In this document: piece by piece, positions 46,375 to 53,987 of the stretch
Position numbering within the stretch: the stretch's first letter is position 1
Layout of the letters: the number at the start of each line of letters is the position of its first letter
Assembly (NCBI RefSeq): GCF_900128455.1
Contig: NZ_LT635783.1
Coordinates: 338,981 to 402,980, forward strand
Direction of reading: 5' to 3'
Length of the DNA stretch: 64,000 nucleotides
Origin: Bacteroides mediterraneensis
GTDB lineage: Bacteria > Bacteroidota > Bacteroidia > Bacteroidales > Bacteroidaceae
Position numbers and translations under genes: made by a program
The notes under the pieces: generated by a model
What the model was told of the DNA's origin: nothing
Seen by the model: only the letters and a program-made list of their open reading frames with translations
The model's database searches: none

Positions 46375-47604
46375 GTGAATTTCCCTTTTTACATAGCCCG
46401 GCGCTATTTGTTTTCCAAGAAGTCACACAATGCCATCAATGTGATTTCCGGTATTTCGGTATGCGGAGTGGCGCTTGCCACCCTGGCCTTGGTGTGTACC
46501 TTGTCCGTGTTCAACGGTTTTCAGGACCTGGTGTCCAATCTGTTTACGGCTTTCGACCCGGAGCTGAAGGTGGTACCGGCTGCAGGGAAGGTGTTCGACG
46601 GACAGGACAAGTCCATTATGGCCATCCGGAAAATGCCCGAAGTGGCCTTGGTGTGCGAGTCGCTGGAAGACAATGCCCTGGTGCAGTATCAGGGGCGGCA
46701 GGCCATGGCCGTGGTCAAGGGAGTGGAAGACAATTTCACCGAGCTGACTCCGATTGATACCATCCTTTTTGGAAAAGGAGACCTGCTGCTTCACGACGAG
46801 GTGGCAGACTATGCCATTCCCGGCGTGCAGTTGCTGGCCAATCTGGGCACCGGTATCCGTTTTCTCGACCCGCTGGAGGTGTATGCCCCCAAGCGTGGGG
46901 CCAAGGTGAACATGGCCAATCCGGCTGCCTCCTTCACCGGGGGCAACCTGTTTTCTTCCGGACTGGTGTTTGCCGTCAATCAGGAGAAATACGACGGCTC
47001 CTACATCCTAACCTCGCTGAAGTTTGCCCGCAAGCTGTTTCAGTACACCACCGAGGTCAGTGCCGTCAACCTGAAGCTGAAGCCGGGCACCGACGTGGAT
47101 GCCTTCAAGCGTAAGCTGGGAACACAGTTGGGTGAACGTTTCCGCGTGCTCGACCGCTACGAACAGCAGGCCGATACGTTCCGCATCATGAAAATCGAGA
47201 AGTTCATTTCCTATCTCTTTCTCACCTTTATCCTGATGATTGCCTGTTTCAATGTCATCGGTTCCCTGTCCATGCTCATCATCGACAAGCGTGACGATGT
47301 GACTACCTTACGCAATCTGGGAGCCAACGACCGGCAGATTGTGCGTATCTTTCTCTTCGAGGGGCGCCTGATATCGTTCATTGGTGCAGTGGCAGGTATC
47401 GTGCTGGGCGTATTGCTCTGCTGGTTGCAAGAGACCTTCGGGTTGATTTCACTGGGGGCTTCCGGCAGTTTCATTGTCGATGCCTATCCGGTCAGCGTGC
47501 ACTGGCAGGACGTGGTGCTGGTGTTTGTCACCGTGCTGGCGGTAGGTTTTCTGTCGGTGTGGTATCCGGTGCGCTACCTGAGCCGCCGTCTGCTGTCGAA
47601 ATAA
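46375..47604 (+). CDS. LolC/E-like ABC transporter permease
   Basis: This inner-membrane permease of the MacB/FtsX type has 409 aa: an N-terminal helix (about 20-45), a large periplasmic MacB_PCD domain (about 46-270), and three C-terminal helices (about 280-300, 325-350, 375-400) with the SLSMLIIDKRDDVTTLRNLGA cytoplasmic segment. In Lol systems such permeases extract lipoproteins for the outer membrane. The start is GTG (46375). The N-terminal NFPFYIARRYLFSKKSHNAIN matches the family, supporting it. No ATPase gene is adjacent. Its last 77 nt overlap the convergent HU-like gene. Confidence 0.88.
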   Translation: MNFPFYIARRYLFSKKSHNAINVISGISVCGVALATLALVCTLSVFNGFQDLVSNLFTAFDPELKVVPAAGKVFDGQDKSIMAIRKMPEVALVCESLEDNALVQYQGRQAMAVVKGVEDNFTELTPIDTILFGKGDLLLHDEVADYAIPGVQLLANLGTGIRFLDPLEVYAPKRGAKVNMANPAASFTGGNLFSSGLVFAVNQEKYDGSYILTSLKFARKLFQYTTEVSAVNLKLKPGTDVDAFKRKLGTQLGERFRVLDRYEQQADTFRIMKIEKFISYLFLTFILMIACFNVIGSLSMLIIDKRDDVTTLRNLGANDRQIVRIFLFEGRLISFIGAVAGIVLGVLLCWLQETFGLISLGASGSFIVDAYPVSVHWQDVVLVFVTVLAVGFLSVWYPVRYLSRRLLSK

Positions 47605-48220
47605 GTTGTCCGGTGGGGAGCACGTAGATTTTGTGGGGTGCTCTTCCCTGGGTGTCCAGTTTCTTTTCCTTTACCCATTTGCTCAGGTCTTTCCAGGCCT
47701 TCGACTTCTGTAGCCCGGTCAGTTCTCCGTATTTTGTACGTGTGATGAACGGGTATTGTGTCAGGTATTCCATGACCAGGTCCAGTCGTTCCTGTTCCGT
47801 GTAGCGTGCAGAACTTTGCTGAAACTTCCATTCGGCTTTGGCCCGTGAGAGCTGTTGTCCGCGGCATCGCTGGTTGAAACTCTTGGCCGTGCGGAACCTC
47901 ACCTTGTCGAAGCAGATGTTCTGCGCGTGTATTCCGTTTTCATCTGTCACTTCCTTTTCCGCTTTCAGGTTGGCTACGGCGTAGGCCATGTGTCCTATTT
48001 CCACGGACTCTCCACGGGCGATGTAGTAAGCCGTCCATTTTTCCACTTCCTCCATCACCCCGATGACCGTGCCTTCCTTGAATCCGGAAGAACGGGCTAT
48101 CTGCCGGATGATTTCACTGAAGGGTACAGCCCCTCTGGTCACGAGTTTCGGATAAAGTTTCGGGTTCTTGTCTTCGTTTTTTGTTCCCGGTACGGGAAGA
48201 AAATCATATTGTGCTTCCAT
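47528..48220 (-). CDS. HU-like DNA-binding protein (HU-HIG type)
   Basis: The 230-aa protein has a core of about 25-125 resembling the HU-HIG viral histone-like family of Bacteroidetes (VTRGAVPFSEIIRQIARSSGF, GVMEEVEKWTAYYIARGESVEIGHM, FDKVRFRTAKSFNQRCRG). A C-terminal extension (about 140-205) reads like a winged helix (YTEQERLDLVMEYLTQYPFITRTKYGELTGLQKSKAWKDLSKWVKEKKL), then a low-complexity Thr/Pro tail. The fusion suggests a nucleoid protein with added sequence recognition. The tail overlaps the 3' end of the permease gene. The leader holds tandem 22-bp palindromes and a 10-bp repeat, possibly autoregulatory sites. Confidence 0.85.
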   Translation of the reverse strand: MEAQYDFLPVPGTKNEDKNPKLYPKLVTRGAVPFSEIIRQIARSSGFKEGTVIGVMEEVEKWTAYYIARGESVEIGHMAYAVANLKAEKEVTDENGIHAQNICFDKVRFRTAKSFNQRCRGQQLSRAKAEWKFQQSSARYTEQERLDLVMEYLTQYPFITRTKYGELTGLQKSKAWKDLSKWVKEKKLDTQGRAPHKIYVLPTGQLISTADGGSGSAPDTTPTENLPPAR

Positions 48221-48264
48221 GGTTTTGATGATATGTATAATTGTTTTTTATGTTTTCGCAGGCG

Positions 48265-48352
48265 GAAACGTATGGTTTCCGCACGGAAGACATACGTTTC
48301 TCTTGTGGAAAACGTACGTTTCCTTGGTGGGAAACATCAAAATTTCCAGTGC
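48265..48352 (-). repeat. Four 22-bp tandem palindromic repeats in HU-like gene leader
   Basis: Units begin at 48265, 48287, 48309 and 48331, exactly 22 bp apart. Each has inverted GGAAAC/GTTTCC-type arms, for example GGAAACGTATGGTTTCC and GGAAAACGTACGTTTCC, then a linker ending in GTG or CACG. A weaker fifth unit may precede at 48243. The array begins 45 nt upstream of the ATG on the minus strand. The pitch is the same as in the korA leader array, though the core sequence differs. Confidence 0.85.
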
Positions 48353-48378
48353 GAATATAAGAAGATGTGCCGGGGCTT

Positions 48379-48418
48379 TGTAGACTTATGTAGACCTCTG
48401 TAGACTTATGTAGACTTA
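48379..48418. repeat. 10-bp tandem repeat TGTAGACTTA x4
   Basis: Four consecutive units TGTAGACTTA, TGTAGACCTC, TGTAGACTTA, TGTAGACTTA lie at exactly 10-bp pitch, so all face one side of the helix. They stand between the HU-like gene (minus) and the propeller lipoprotein gene (plus), just outside the 22-bp array. They may be operator iterons for either gene. Confidence 0.85.
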
Positions 48419-48487
48419 ATGTTGTAATTTTATGCAGAACTGGTGAGATTTTGAAGCAGGACGAGGTAGGCTGGTTTAATAAACAGT

Positions 48488-48495
48488 TATCTTTG
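48488..48495 (+). promoter_or_regulatory. -7 box of the disrupted propeller gene
   Basis: TATCTTTG matches TAnnTTTG exactly, 25 nt upstream of ATG 48520. It rules against a start at 48451, which would lie upstream of the promoter. Confidence 0.6.
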
Positions 48496-48519
48496 TCATA
48501 TCAAAAAATGTCAGGATTT

Positions 48520-48983
48520 ATGAAAAGCATATTTATTTATATTGTTCTTGCTGTTTTATCGGTCTTATTTTATGATTGTAGTTTCAGTGTTGAAAACAAG
48601 TATCAGCGTTATGCTGACTTTCCAGTGAATAGGAAGCTTGTATTGGCAGAAGAGATAGATTGCGACGATATTTTTTTACGCTATCCTTACCGGGTGGAAA
48701 TAATGGATAGTCTTGCGGTTGTTCTCGACCTGCATCCTGACAGTTGCTTTCTCCATGCATTCACCTATCCGGAGTGGAGATATGTCACTTCATTCGGTAG
48801 GCGCGGAGAAGGACCGGAAGAGATACTTTCTGCCGAACGCGTTAGAATCTGTTCTCCTGACTCCGTTTGGGTTCTTGACTCTAACCGTCGTCAGATAACA
48901 CGCTGGCGAATATCAAATTGTAATGCGGAACGCGCGGAAGAAATATCTTTGGATGACAGACTCATACGTACTTTGGACTTCTG
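48520..48983 (+). pseudogene. Six-bladed propeller lipoprotein, 5' part (split by IS21-type element)
   Basis: N-terminal part of a BF3164-like/TolB-like beta-propeller lipoprotein. Start MKSIFIYIVLAVLSVLFYDC gives a lipoprotein signal with lipobox FYDC. A propeller-like segment follows with the family hallmark TSFGRRGEGPEEIL (about 86-99). After codon 154 (DF) the frame enters the insertion sequence. Joining 48520-48983 to 51813-52404, leaving out the element and one 6-bp duplication copy, restores a single open frame of 351 codons. The gene was therefore intact before a recent insertion. Confidence 0.92.
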
Positions 48984-49069
48984 TGCCGAAAACGGAGCAT
49001 CCCCACCCACTCTGAACGGCTTAATCCATCCAGTTTTACCGCTAAATTGGCCTTGAAAAGTGCCTGAAA

Positions 49070-49319
49070 AACGGAGTATATCCGTTCATTTCAGCTAAAA
49101 ACGCCACAAAACGCCATAAAAAACGGAGCATATCCGTTCAGTGGTTTTGGATTACGATAAAATGTCCGTTTTAGTATACAGAAATCGGAGTATATCCGTT
49201 CAGAGATAAGAATGTAATGATACAATAATCAGTTGTTTACATTCGAAAAACGGAGCATATCCGTTCACCTTCTCACAGAAACGACAATGCCTGCATAAAA
49301 AACGGAGCATGTCCGTTCA
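49070..49319 (+). repeat. Five transposase-site repeats at the IS21-type left end
   Basis: AACGGAGTATATCCGTTCA-type 19-mers lie at 49070, 49122, 49184, 49249 and 49301, each nearly a palindrome (CGGA...TCCG). A half copy is at the left tip (48990). Two inverted copies, TGAACGGATATCACCGTT and TGAACGGATATCAACCGTT, are at the right end (51758 and 51781). They are the multiple terminal binding sites usual for IS21 transposases, though five on one side is many. Confidence 0.88.
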
Positions 49320-49376
49320 CTTGCTACTCTTTTCCCGTATCTTGTATGCAGAAAACAATCTTCATACAATACGACT

Positions 49377-50939
49377 ATGGCAGGAAAAAGTAAGAATATG
49401 AGCCAGATCAAACAACTTCTTCTACTAAAGAAGAGCGGAATCTCCAACCGCAAGGCTGCCGATATAATCGGCATGAACAAGGAGACAGTGAACAACTACA
49501 TGAACAAGGTCAACGCTGACAGCCTGAGCCTTGATGAACTTATCAGGTTGGATGATCCCATTCTTGAGCACCGTCTCAAGGGCGGCAATCCTGCATATAG
49601 CGACAAGCGTTTTGAAACATTCAAAGCCCTTCTTCCATATCTTCAGGAGGAGATGAAGCGCAAGCATGTCACGCTGAAGCTGCTTTGGGAGGAATACCGT
49701 AATGAGCATCCGGATGACCACTACAGCCTGACACAGTTCCGTTTTCATTACAATCAGAACACAGAGGCCAGGAAGGAGTCGCCATCCACCATACTTGCCG
49801 ACATGCGTACGGGCGGCGAAAAGCTTTTCCTCGATTTTGCCGGTGATACTATGGGATACGTTGACATGGAAACCGGTGAGGTCGTCCAGTGTCAGGCTTT
49901 TGTAGCCACTCTGCCTGCAAGCGACTACGGTTATATCCTCTTCGTACGTTCACAGCGTACAGAAGACTTTGTATATGCCATAACGCAGTGCCTGAAACAT
50001 CTTGGCGGCGTACCAAAGATGCTTGTCCCTGACAACCTTAAAGCTGCCGTTGTCAAGACAGACAGATATGAGCCTTCGCTTAACCGTGTAATGGAGGATA
50101 TGGCCAATCATTATGGCACGGTCATCATACCGGCACGTCCCGCACACCCAAAAGATAAAAGCAACGTGGAAGGGACCGTGAGGCTTGTCTATATGCGTGT
50201 GTTTGCCGAACTCCGCAATGAAACCTTCCATTCACTGGAAGAGCTTAACCGGGCAGCCTCACTCAAAATGAAAGCGCACAACCAGAAACGCATGCAAAAG
50301 CATCCTTACACGCGTGAGGAACGGTTCCTTGCCGTAGACAAGCCAAATCTTATGCCACTGCCTGACAGAGATTTTGAGATTGTGTCATATACCGATTTGA
50401 AGGTGTCAACCAACTGCTGTATCTATCTTGGACGTGACCAGCACTATTATACAGTACCGTATCAGTATATATCCAAAACCGCACATGTCGCATATACACG
50501 CACACTGGTAAAAGTATATGTGGACGGTGAGCTTGTAGCCACTCACCTACGTGATTACAACAGGGGAAAGTATACTATCGTAAAGGAGCATCTTGCAAGC
50601 AACTCCCTGGAATACAGAGGGATGAGCGCAAAATCATACATAGAGCGTGCCGAGCGTGCATCCGGCATACTTGGAGATGTAATCCGCCGCATATTTTATT
50701 CTTCCACAATGCCTCCGGAGACTCATTACAAGACCTGCGACGGGCTTCTAAACCTGCAAAGGAGCAGTGATCCGGCCGTCTTCCAGAAAGCCTGCGAGAC
50801 AGCCTTGGATGTAGACAGATGCAGCTACCGCTTTATCCGTTCGCTGGTAGAGAGCAAGTGTGCCGGTGTAGGGCAGCCTTCATCTTCCTTTGCTCCTCCG
50901 CAGCACTGTAATATCCGTGGAAAATCACAGTTCAAATGA
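49377..50939 (+). CDS. istA: IS21-family transposase IstA
   Basis: The 520-aa transposase/integrase has an N-terminal HTH (about 8-45; LLLKKSGISNRKAADIIGMNKETVNNYM), then an rve-type DDE core with LFLDFAGDTMGYVD (first Asp, about 145), LVPDNLKAAV (second Asp, about 217) and KDKSNVEGTVRLVY (Glu, about 260). A C-terminal beta-rich DNA-binding domain follows. istB starts 30 nt downstream. It is a complete gene. Confidence 0.96.
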   Translation: MAGKSKNMSQIKQLLLLKKSGISNRKAADIIGMNKETVNNYMNKVNADSLSLDELIRLDDPILEHRLKGGNPAYSDKRFETFKALLPYLQEEMKRKHVTLKLLWEEYRNEHPDDHYSLTQFRFHYNQNTEARKESPSTILADMRTGGEKLFLDFAGDTMGYVDMETGEVVQCQAFVATLPASDYGYILFVRSQRTEDFVYAITQCLKHLGGVPKMLVPDNLKAAVVKTDRYEPSLNRVMEDMANHYGTVIIPARPAHPKDKSNVEGTVRLVYMRVFAELRNETFHSLEELNRAASLKMKAHNQKRMQKHPYTREERFLAVDKPNLMPLPDRDFEIVSYTDLKVSTNCCIYLGRDQHYYTVPYQYISKTAHVAYTRTLVKVYVDGELVATHLRDYNRGKYTIVKEHLASNSLEYRGMSAKSYIERAERASGILGDVIRRIFYSSTMPPETHYKTCDGLLNLQRSSDPAVFQKACETALDVDRCSYRFIRSLVESKCAGVGQPSSSFAPPQHCNIRGKSQFK

Positions 50940-50968
50940 CAGACTTCTAACACTCAAAACAAATAACG

Positions 50969-51724
50969 ATGGATGAAATTATCAATGCTCTAAGAAACCT
51001 TAAGATGCCTGGAATGGCCCATTACTGGGCTACCATGCAGGAGACGCGACAGGCAGAGTCGCTCTCCTTGAAAGACGGTCTGCAACTGCTTATACAGGCT
51101 GAACTGGATAACCGGAATCAAAGCCGGAATGCCCGTCTGATAAAAAAAGCACACTTCCGTTATCAGGCATCCATAAGCGAAGTTATCTATGACAGCAAGC
51201 GTGGCGTGGACAAGCAGAAAGTGCTTAATCTCGCCACTTGTGACTATGTGAAAAACGGGGTATCCATACTTATTACGGGTGCTGCCGGTACCGGTAAAAG
51301 CTGGTTGGGTACAGCGTTTGGTCATCAGGCCTGCATGAACGGATATAAGGTTGCTTATTATAACCTGTACAGGCTCTTCGAGGAAATAAGCCTTGCCCGT
51401 ATATCCAGTACCCTGCATCGTTTCTTCGCCAAGCTGGCACAGACTGACCTGCTTATACTGGACGACTTCGGCATGAAAGTTCTTGACGGACAACAGTTAC
51501 TTGACTTTATGGAGATTATAGAAGACCGCCATGGACAAAAAGCTACGATCATCATATCACAACTGCCGGTTGCCAACTGGTACGATGTGATGAAAGGCAA
51601 CACGACTGCAGCTGATGCAATATTAGACAGGTTGGTACACACAAGTGTGCGCTTCGAGCTACAAGGCAGCAGTTTACGTCAAAAAAGACATCAAAACTGC
51701 AACGTTACAGACGAAAATCAATAA
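50969..51724 (+). CDS. istB: IS21-family helper ATPase IstB
   Basis: The 251-aa DnaC-like AAA+ ATPase loads or activates the transposase at the target. Walker A is GAAGTGKSWLG (about 107-117), Walker B LLILDDFGM (about 160-168), and sensor I is in IIISQLP. The C-terminal DAILDRLVHTSVRFEL is typical. It follows istA closely and is complete. Confidence 0.96.
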   Translation: MDEIINALRNLKMPGMAHYWATMQETRQAESLSLKDGLQLLIQAELDNRNQSRNARLIKKAHFRYQASISEVIYDSKRGVDKQKVLNLATCDYVKNGVSILITGAAGTGKSWLGTAFGHQACMNGYKVAYYNLYRLFEEISLARISSTLHRFFAKLAQTDLLILDDFGMKVLDGQQLLDFMEIIEDRHGQKATIIISQLPVANWYDVMKGNTTAADAILDRLVHTSVRFELQGSSLRQKRHQNCNVTDENQ

Positions 51725-51812
51725 ATTTGCATCGCCATAGGTAAAGAGTATGAAAAGTGAACGGATATCACCGTTTTGGGTGAACGGATATCAACCGTTT
51801 TCAGCACTTCTG

Positions 51813-52404
51813 TAAGACCGCAGAGGGATTTCTGGTAACAGATTATACTGGCAATTACCGTTATCATGTACTTGACCAACATGGGAAAATCATTCAAAGT
51901 GTTGGCCATGTACCGAGTGAAAAGGATGTTGATGATTCCGATAAGCCAGCTCTATCTCAGGCATGGCGCAGTTTTATGGATTATAATCCGAAGAATGGTG
52001 TGCTAGCAATTGTAACACAACTTGGTGAGGTTGTCGAGTTGTTTAATCTAAAGACCGGAGAGCACAAGGTCTATTATGGTCCGGGAGGTGAGCCAGTGTT
52101 TTCCGTCTTAGCTAGTGAAGCCATGCCAAAAGGTATTAAAGGCTTTAATGATGTGGTGGTTTCAGATTCATGTATATATGCTATTTTTGATGGTACACCA
52201 TTCAAAGACCGTATCAATTCGTTGCGATCAGGCAGGAAACTTTCAGCCGGAGGTAATAATATTTATGTATTCGGCCTTGATGGCTATCCACTGAAAAAAA
52301 TGTCAACAGAATGTTCAGCTTTTGGTATTGAGTTTATAAGAGGTAATATCTATATTGTAGGCAATGATAAAGATATTCCTTTGTATTCATATAAATGTCC
52401 ATAA
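51813..52404 (+). pseudogene. Six-bladed propeller lipoprotein, 3' part
   Basis: The C-terminal 196 codons of the gene split by the IS21-type element. The sequence directly after the target duplication reads KTAEGFLVTDYTGNY in the same frame as the 5' part. It keeps propeller-type strands (GVLAIVTQLGEVVELFNLKTGE, NIYVFGLDGYPLKKM) and ends IPLYSYKCP. No start codon or promoter is evident on this side, so it is unlikely to be expressed on its own. A bidirectional terminator follows. Confidence 0.92.
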
Positions 52405-52510
52405 AATTGCAGATGAAGATAAAGAGACATAAATAACTTCTCTTCGGCCTTTCTTACAATAAGAGTTTTTGATGTATACTGTTACAATTCATAGGGAGAA
52501 CATTTATTAA

Positions 52511-52550
52511 GAGCCTTATCTGATATTTCTAAGAATATCAGATAAGGCTC
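52511..52550. terminator. Bidirectional terminator
   Basis: A perfect 17-bp hairpin gagccttatctgatatt / aatatcagataaggctc with a 6-nt loop lies between two convergent genes (propeller 3' part and the membrane-bound regulator). Confidence 0.85.
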
Positions 52551-52598
52551 TGTAATTCGTATGAAAATTTACTGAGTTGGATAGAGTTATCCTGACTT

Positions 52599-53561
52599 TT
52601 ATTGGCATGAATCATAATTAAAGACTAATTTGTAACCTTTTCCTCTAATGGATACAACATTGATGTCCAAAATTGCGATACATTCTTTTAGTGATTTAAT
52701 TAAGTGATAAGCCCGATCTTTTGTTTCTACACTTTCTACTTTTTCATATAGTTTGGATATGTCAGCATGTGATAAGAAGAAATCCTCCTTTGAAATAAAC
52801 TTACGGAAAATTTTTATATTATAGCCGCTTAGAATAACTTGTGTGTTGTTGTATCTTAAAGTATTGTGATTATTGTCCCAGTAATATCCTTCATGAATCT
52901 CAATCCATTTAGTTGATTGGTATTTTCTTTGTTTTATAAGGTTTCCATCCTCATTATTTATCCCTTTTGAGAGATTTTCTTTTTTGTTTCTATTATTATA
53001 GATTATGTAGCAGGTTATCGGAATGAGCATTACAGCAAATAGAATATATGTATTTATATTATTCAGTAAAAGTACATACGCTGGGGTATATATATAAGCC
53101 TGTAATATTATATCAGATTTGTTGTTATAGTCTTTTCTAAATTTATATTCCTGTACAAGTGTAGCTTTACTGATAAACTTTTCATCGCGTGAATTATACT
53201 TTTTCCCGTTGTATGAATATCCAATGGCTGTATTAGTGTATTTGTTTATTTTATGCATTTCATCTCTGAACAAACTGTTTAAATGATTTCTTTCTGAGTC
53301 TTTTGCAATAAAATAGGCCTGATCACTCCAGTTTTTCTTTTCTTCACCTCTTATTTCATTTGGAGAATTCTTTTGATGATACTGTACGTTAATCTGTGAG
53401 ATATACAGATCCTTTTCCTTGTTGATGGCATTTGCGAAAGCATTTTTAGCGCTTTCGGTAATATTTATCTTTTTTGTATTGAAATTTACGCAGATTACAA
53501 TAATTGTTATTAGTGCGTATGTAGTATATGCAAAGATACGTTTTGGTTTAGTCCATTTCAT
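52599..53561 (-). CDS. Membrane-anchored OmpR-type winged-helix regulator
   Basis: The 320-aa protein has an N-terminal membrane helix (about 9-26), an extracytoplasmic domain of about 135 residues rich in Lys/Asn, a second helix (about 165-190), then a cytosolic domain. The C-terminal 100 residues have the pattern of an OmpR/PhoB-type winged helix: YYWDNNHNTLRYNNTQVILSG, LSHADISKLYEKVE and YHLIKSLKECIAILDINVVSIRGKGYKLVF (the usual recognition helix and GxGY wing). This is a ToxR-like one-component topology with DNA binding at the C-terminus. It is divergent from the first NVEALA gene, so it probably controls that cluster (inference). The composition is very AT-rich. Confidence 0.78.
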   Translation of the reverse strand: MKWTKPKRIFAYTTYALITIIVICVNFNTKKINITESAKNAFANAINKEKDLYISQINVQYHQKNSPNEIRGEEKKNWSDQAYFIAKDSERNHLNSLFRDEMHKINKYTNTAIGYSYNGKKYNSRDEKFISKATLVQEYKFRKDYNNKSDIILQAYIYTPAYVLLLNNINTYILFAVMLIPITCYIIYNNRNKKENLSKGINNEDGNLIKQRKYQSTKWIEIHEGYYWDNNHNTLRYNNTQVILSGYNIKIFRKFISKEDFFLSHADISKLYEKVESVETKDRAYHLIKSLKECIAILDINVVSIRGKGYKLVFNYDSCQ

Positions 53562-53699
53562 GATTTGAGTCTTGCTTTCTGAAAATAATCTGAAACAAAT
53601 TAGAAATCTTCCTGAAATTTTATATGATTAAATAATAGATATACAGGTAGTTATAATTTTATTCAGAAAATTTTCAGCATTTTTTCGTCATTTATTATC

Positions 53700-53707
53700 T
53701 ACATTTG
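53700..53707 (+). promoter_or_regulatory. -7 box of the first NVEALA gene
   Basis: TACATTTG matches TAnnTTTG, 29 nt upstream of the ATG. No clear -33 TTTG is at 19-21 nt, which could indicate a need for an activator such as the divergent winged-helix regulator. Confidence 0.55.
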
Positions 53708-53735
53708 TCACAAATATACAAAGATTTTAAATGTT

Positions 53736-53957
53736 ATGAAAGCATTGTTATTTTTAATTTTAGCAGTATTATGTATCTGTTTTGATGCGCAGCAAGGTAA
53801 TGAATTGAAGTTAGGGATGGATCAACTTTTTTTGAGTAATGTAGAAGCATTAGCCAATAATGAAGGGGTTAATTATTTTTGCTATGGTGAAGGTGACATT
53901 GATTGTCATGGTATGAAAGTTGAATTTAAAGTAGAAGGTTTGAGTTTAGATTATTAA
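53736..53957 (+). CDS. NVEALA-family small secreted protein
   Basis: The 73-aa protein starts with a hydrophobic signal-like segment (MKALLFLILAVLCICFDA). Residues 29-41 read DQLFLSNVEALAN, the defining NVEALA motif. After it come about 32 residues with two Cys (FCYGEGDIDCHG), so the exported core may carry a disulfide. Function of the family is unknown. The gene is followed after 30 nt by the thioredoxin-like/DUF1573-like lipoprotein, suggesting linked expression. AT-rich. Confidence 0.85.
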   Translation: MKALLFLILAVLCICFDAQQGNELKLGMDQLFLSNVEALANNEGVNYFCYGEGDIDCHGMKVEFKVEGLSLDY

Positions 53958-53987
53958 CCGTACTAAAATCATAATTTCAAACTGTAA

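Larger units (their letters stand above)
48984..51806 (+). mobile_element. IS21-family insertion sequence, complete
   Basis: The 2823-bp element carries istA and istB. The ends are TGCCGAAAACGG (left) and the inverted match TGCTGAAAACGG (right), with the TG...CA termini of this family. A 6-bp target duplication CTTCTG flanks it (48978-48983 and 51807-51812). Multiple copies of a 19-bp AACGGAGCATATCCGTTCA-type repeat occur inside the left end and two inverted ones inside the right end. Both genes are intact, so it is probably active. It disrupts a propeller lipoprotein gene. Confidence 0.95.

Noticed and set aside
48265-48352. Second array considered as a CRISPR or invertible promoter
   Set aside because: Linkers are too short for spacers, and there is no pair of long inverted repeats with an adjacent invertase.
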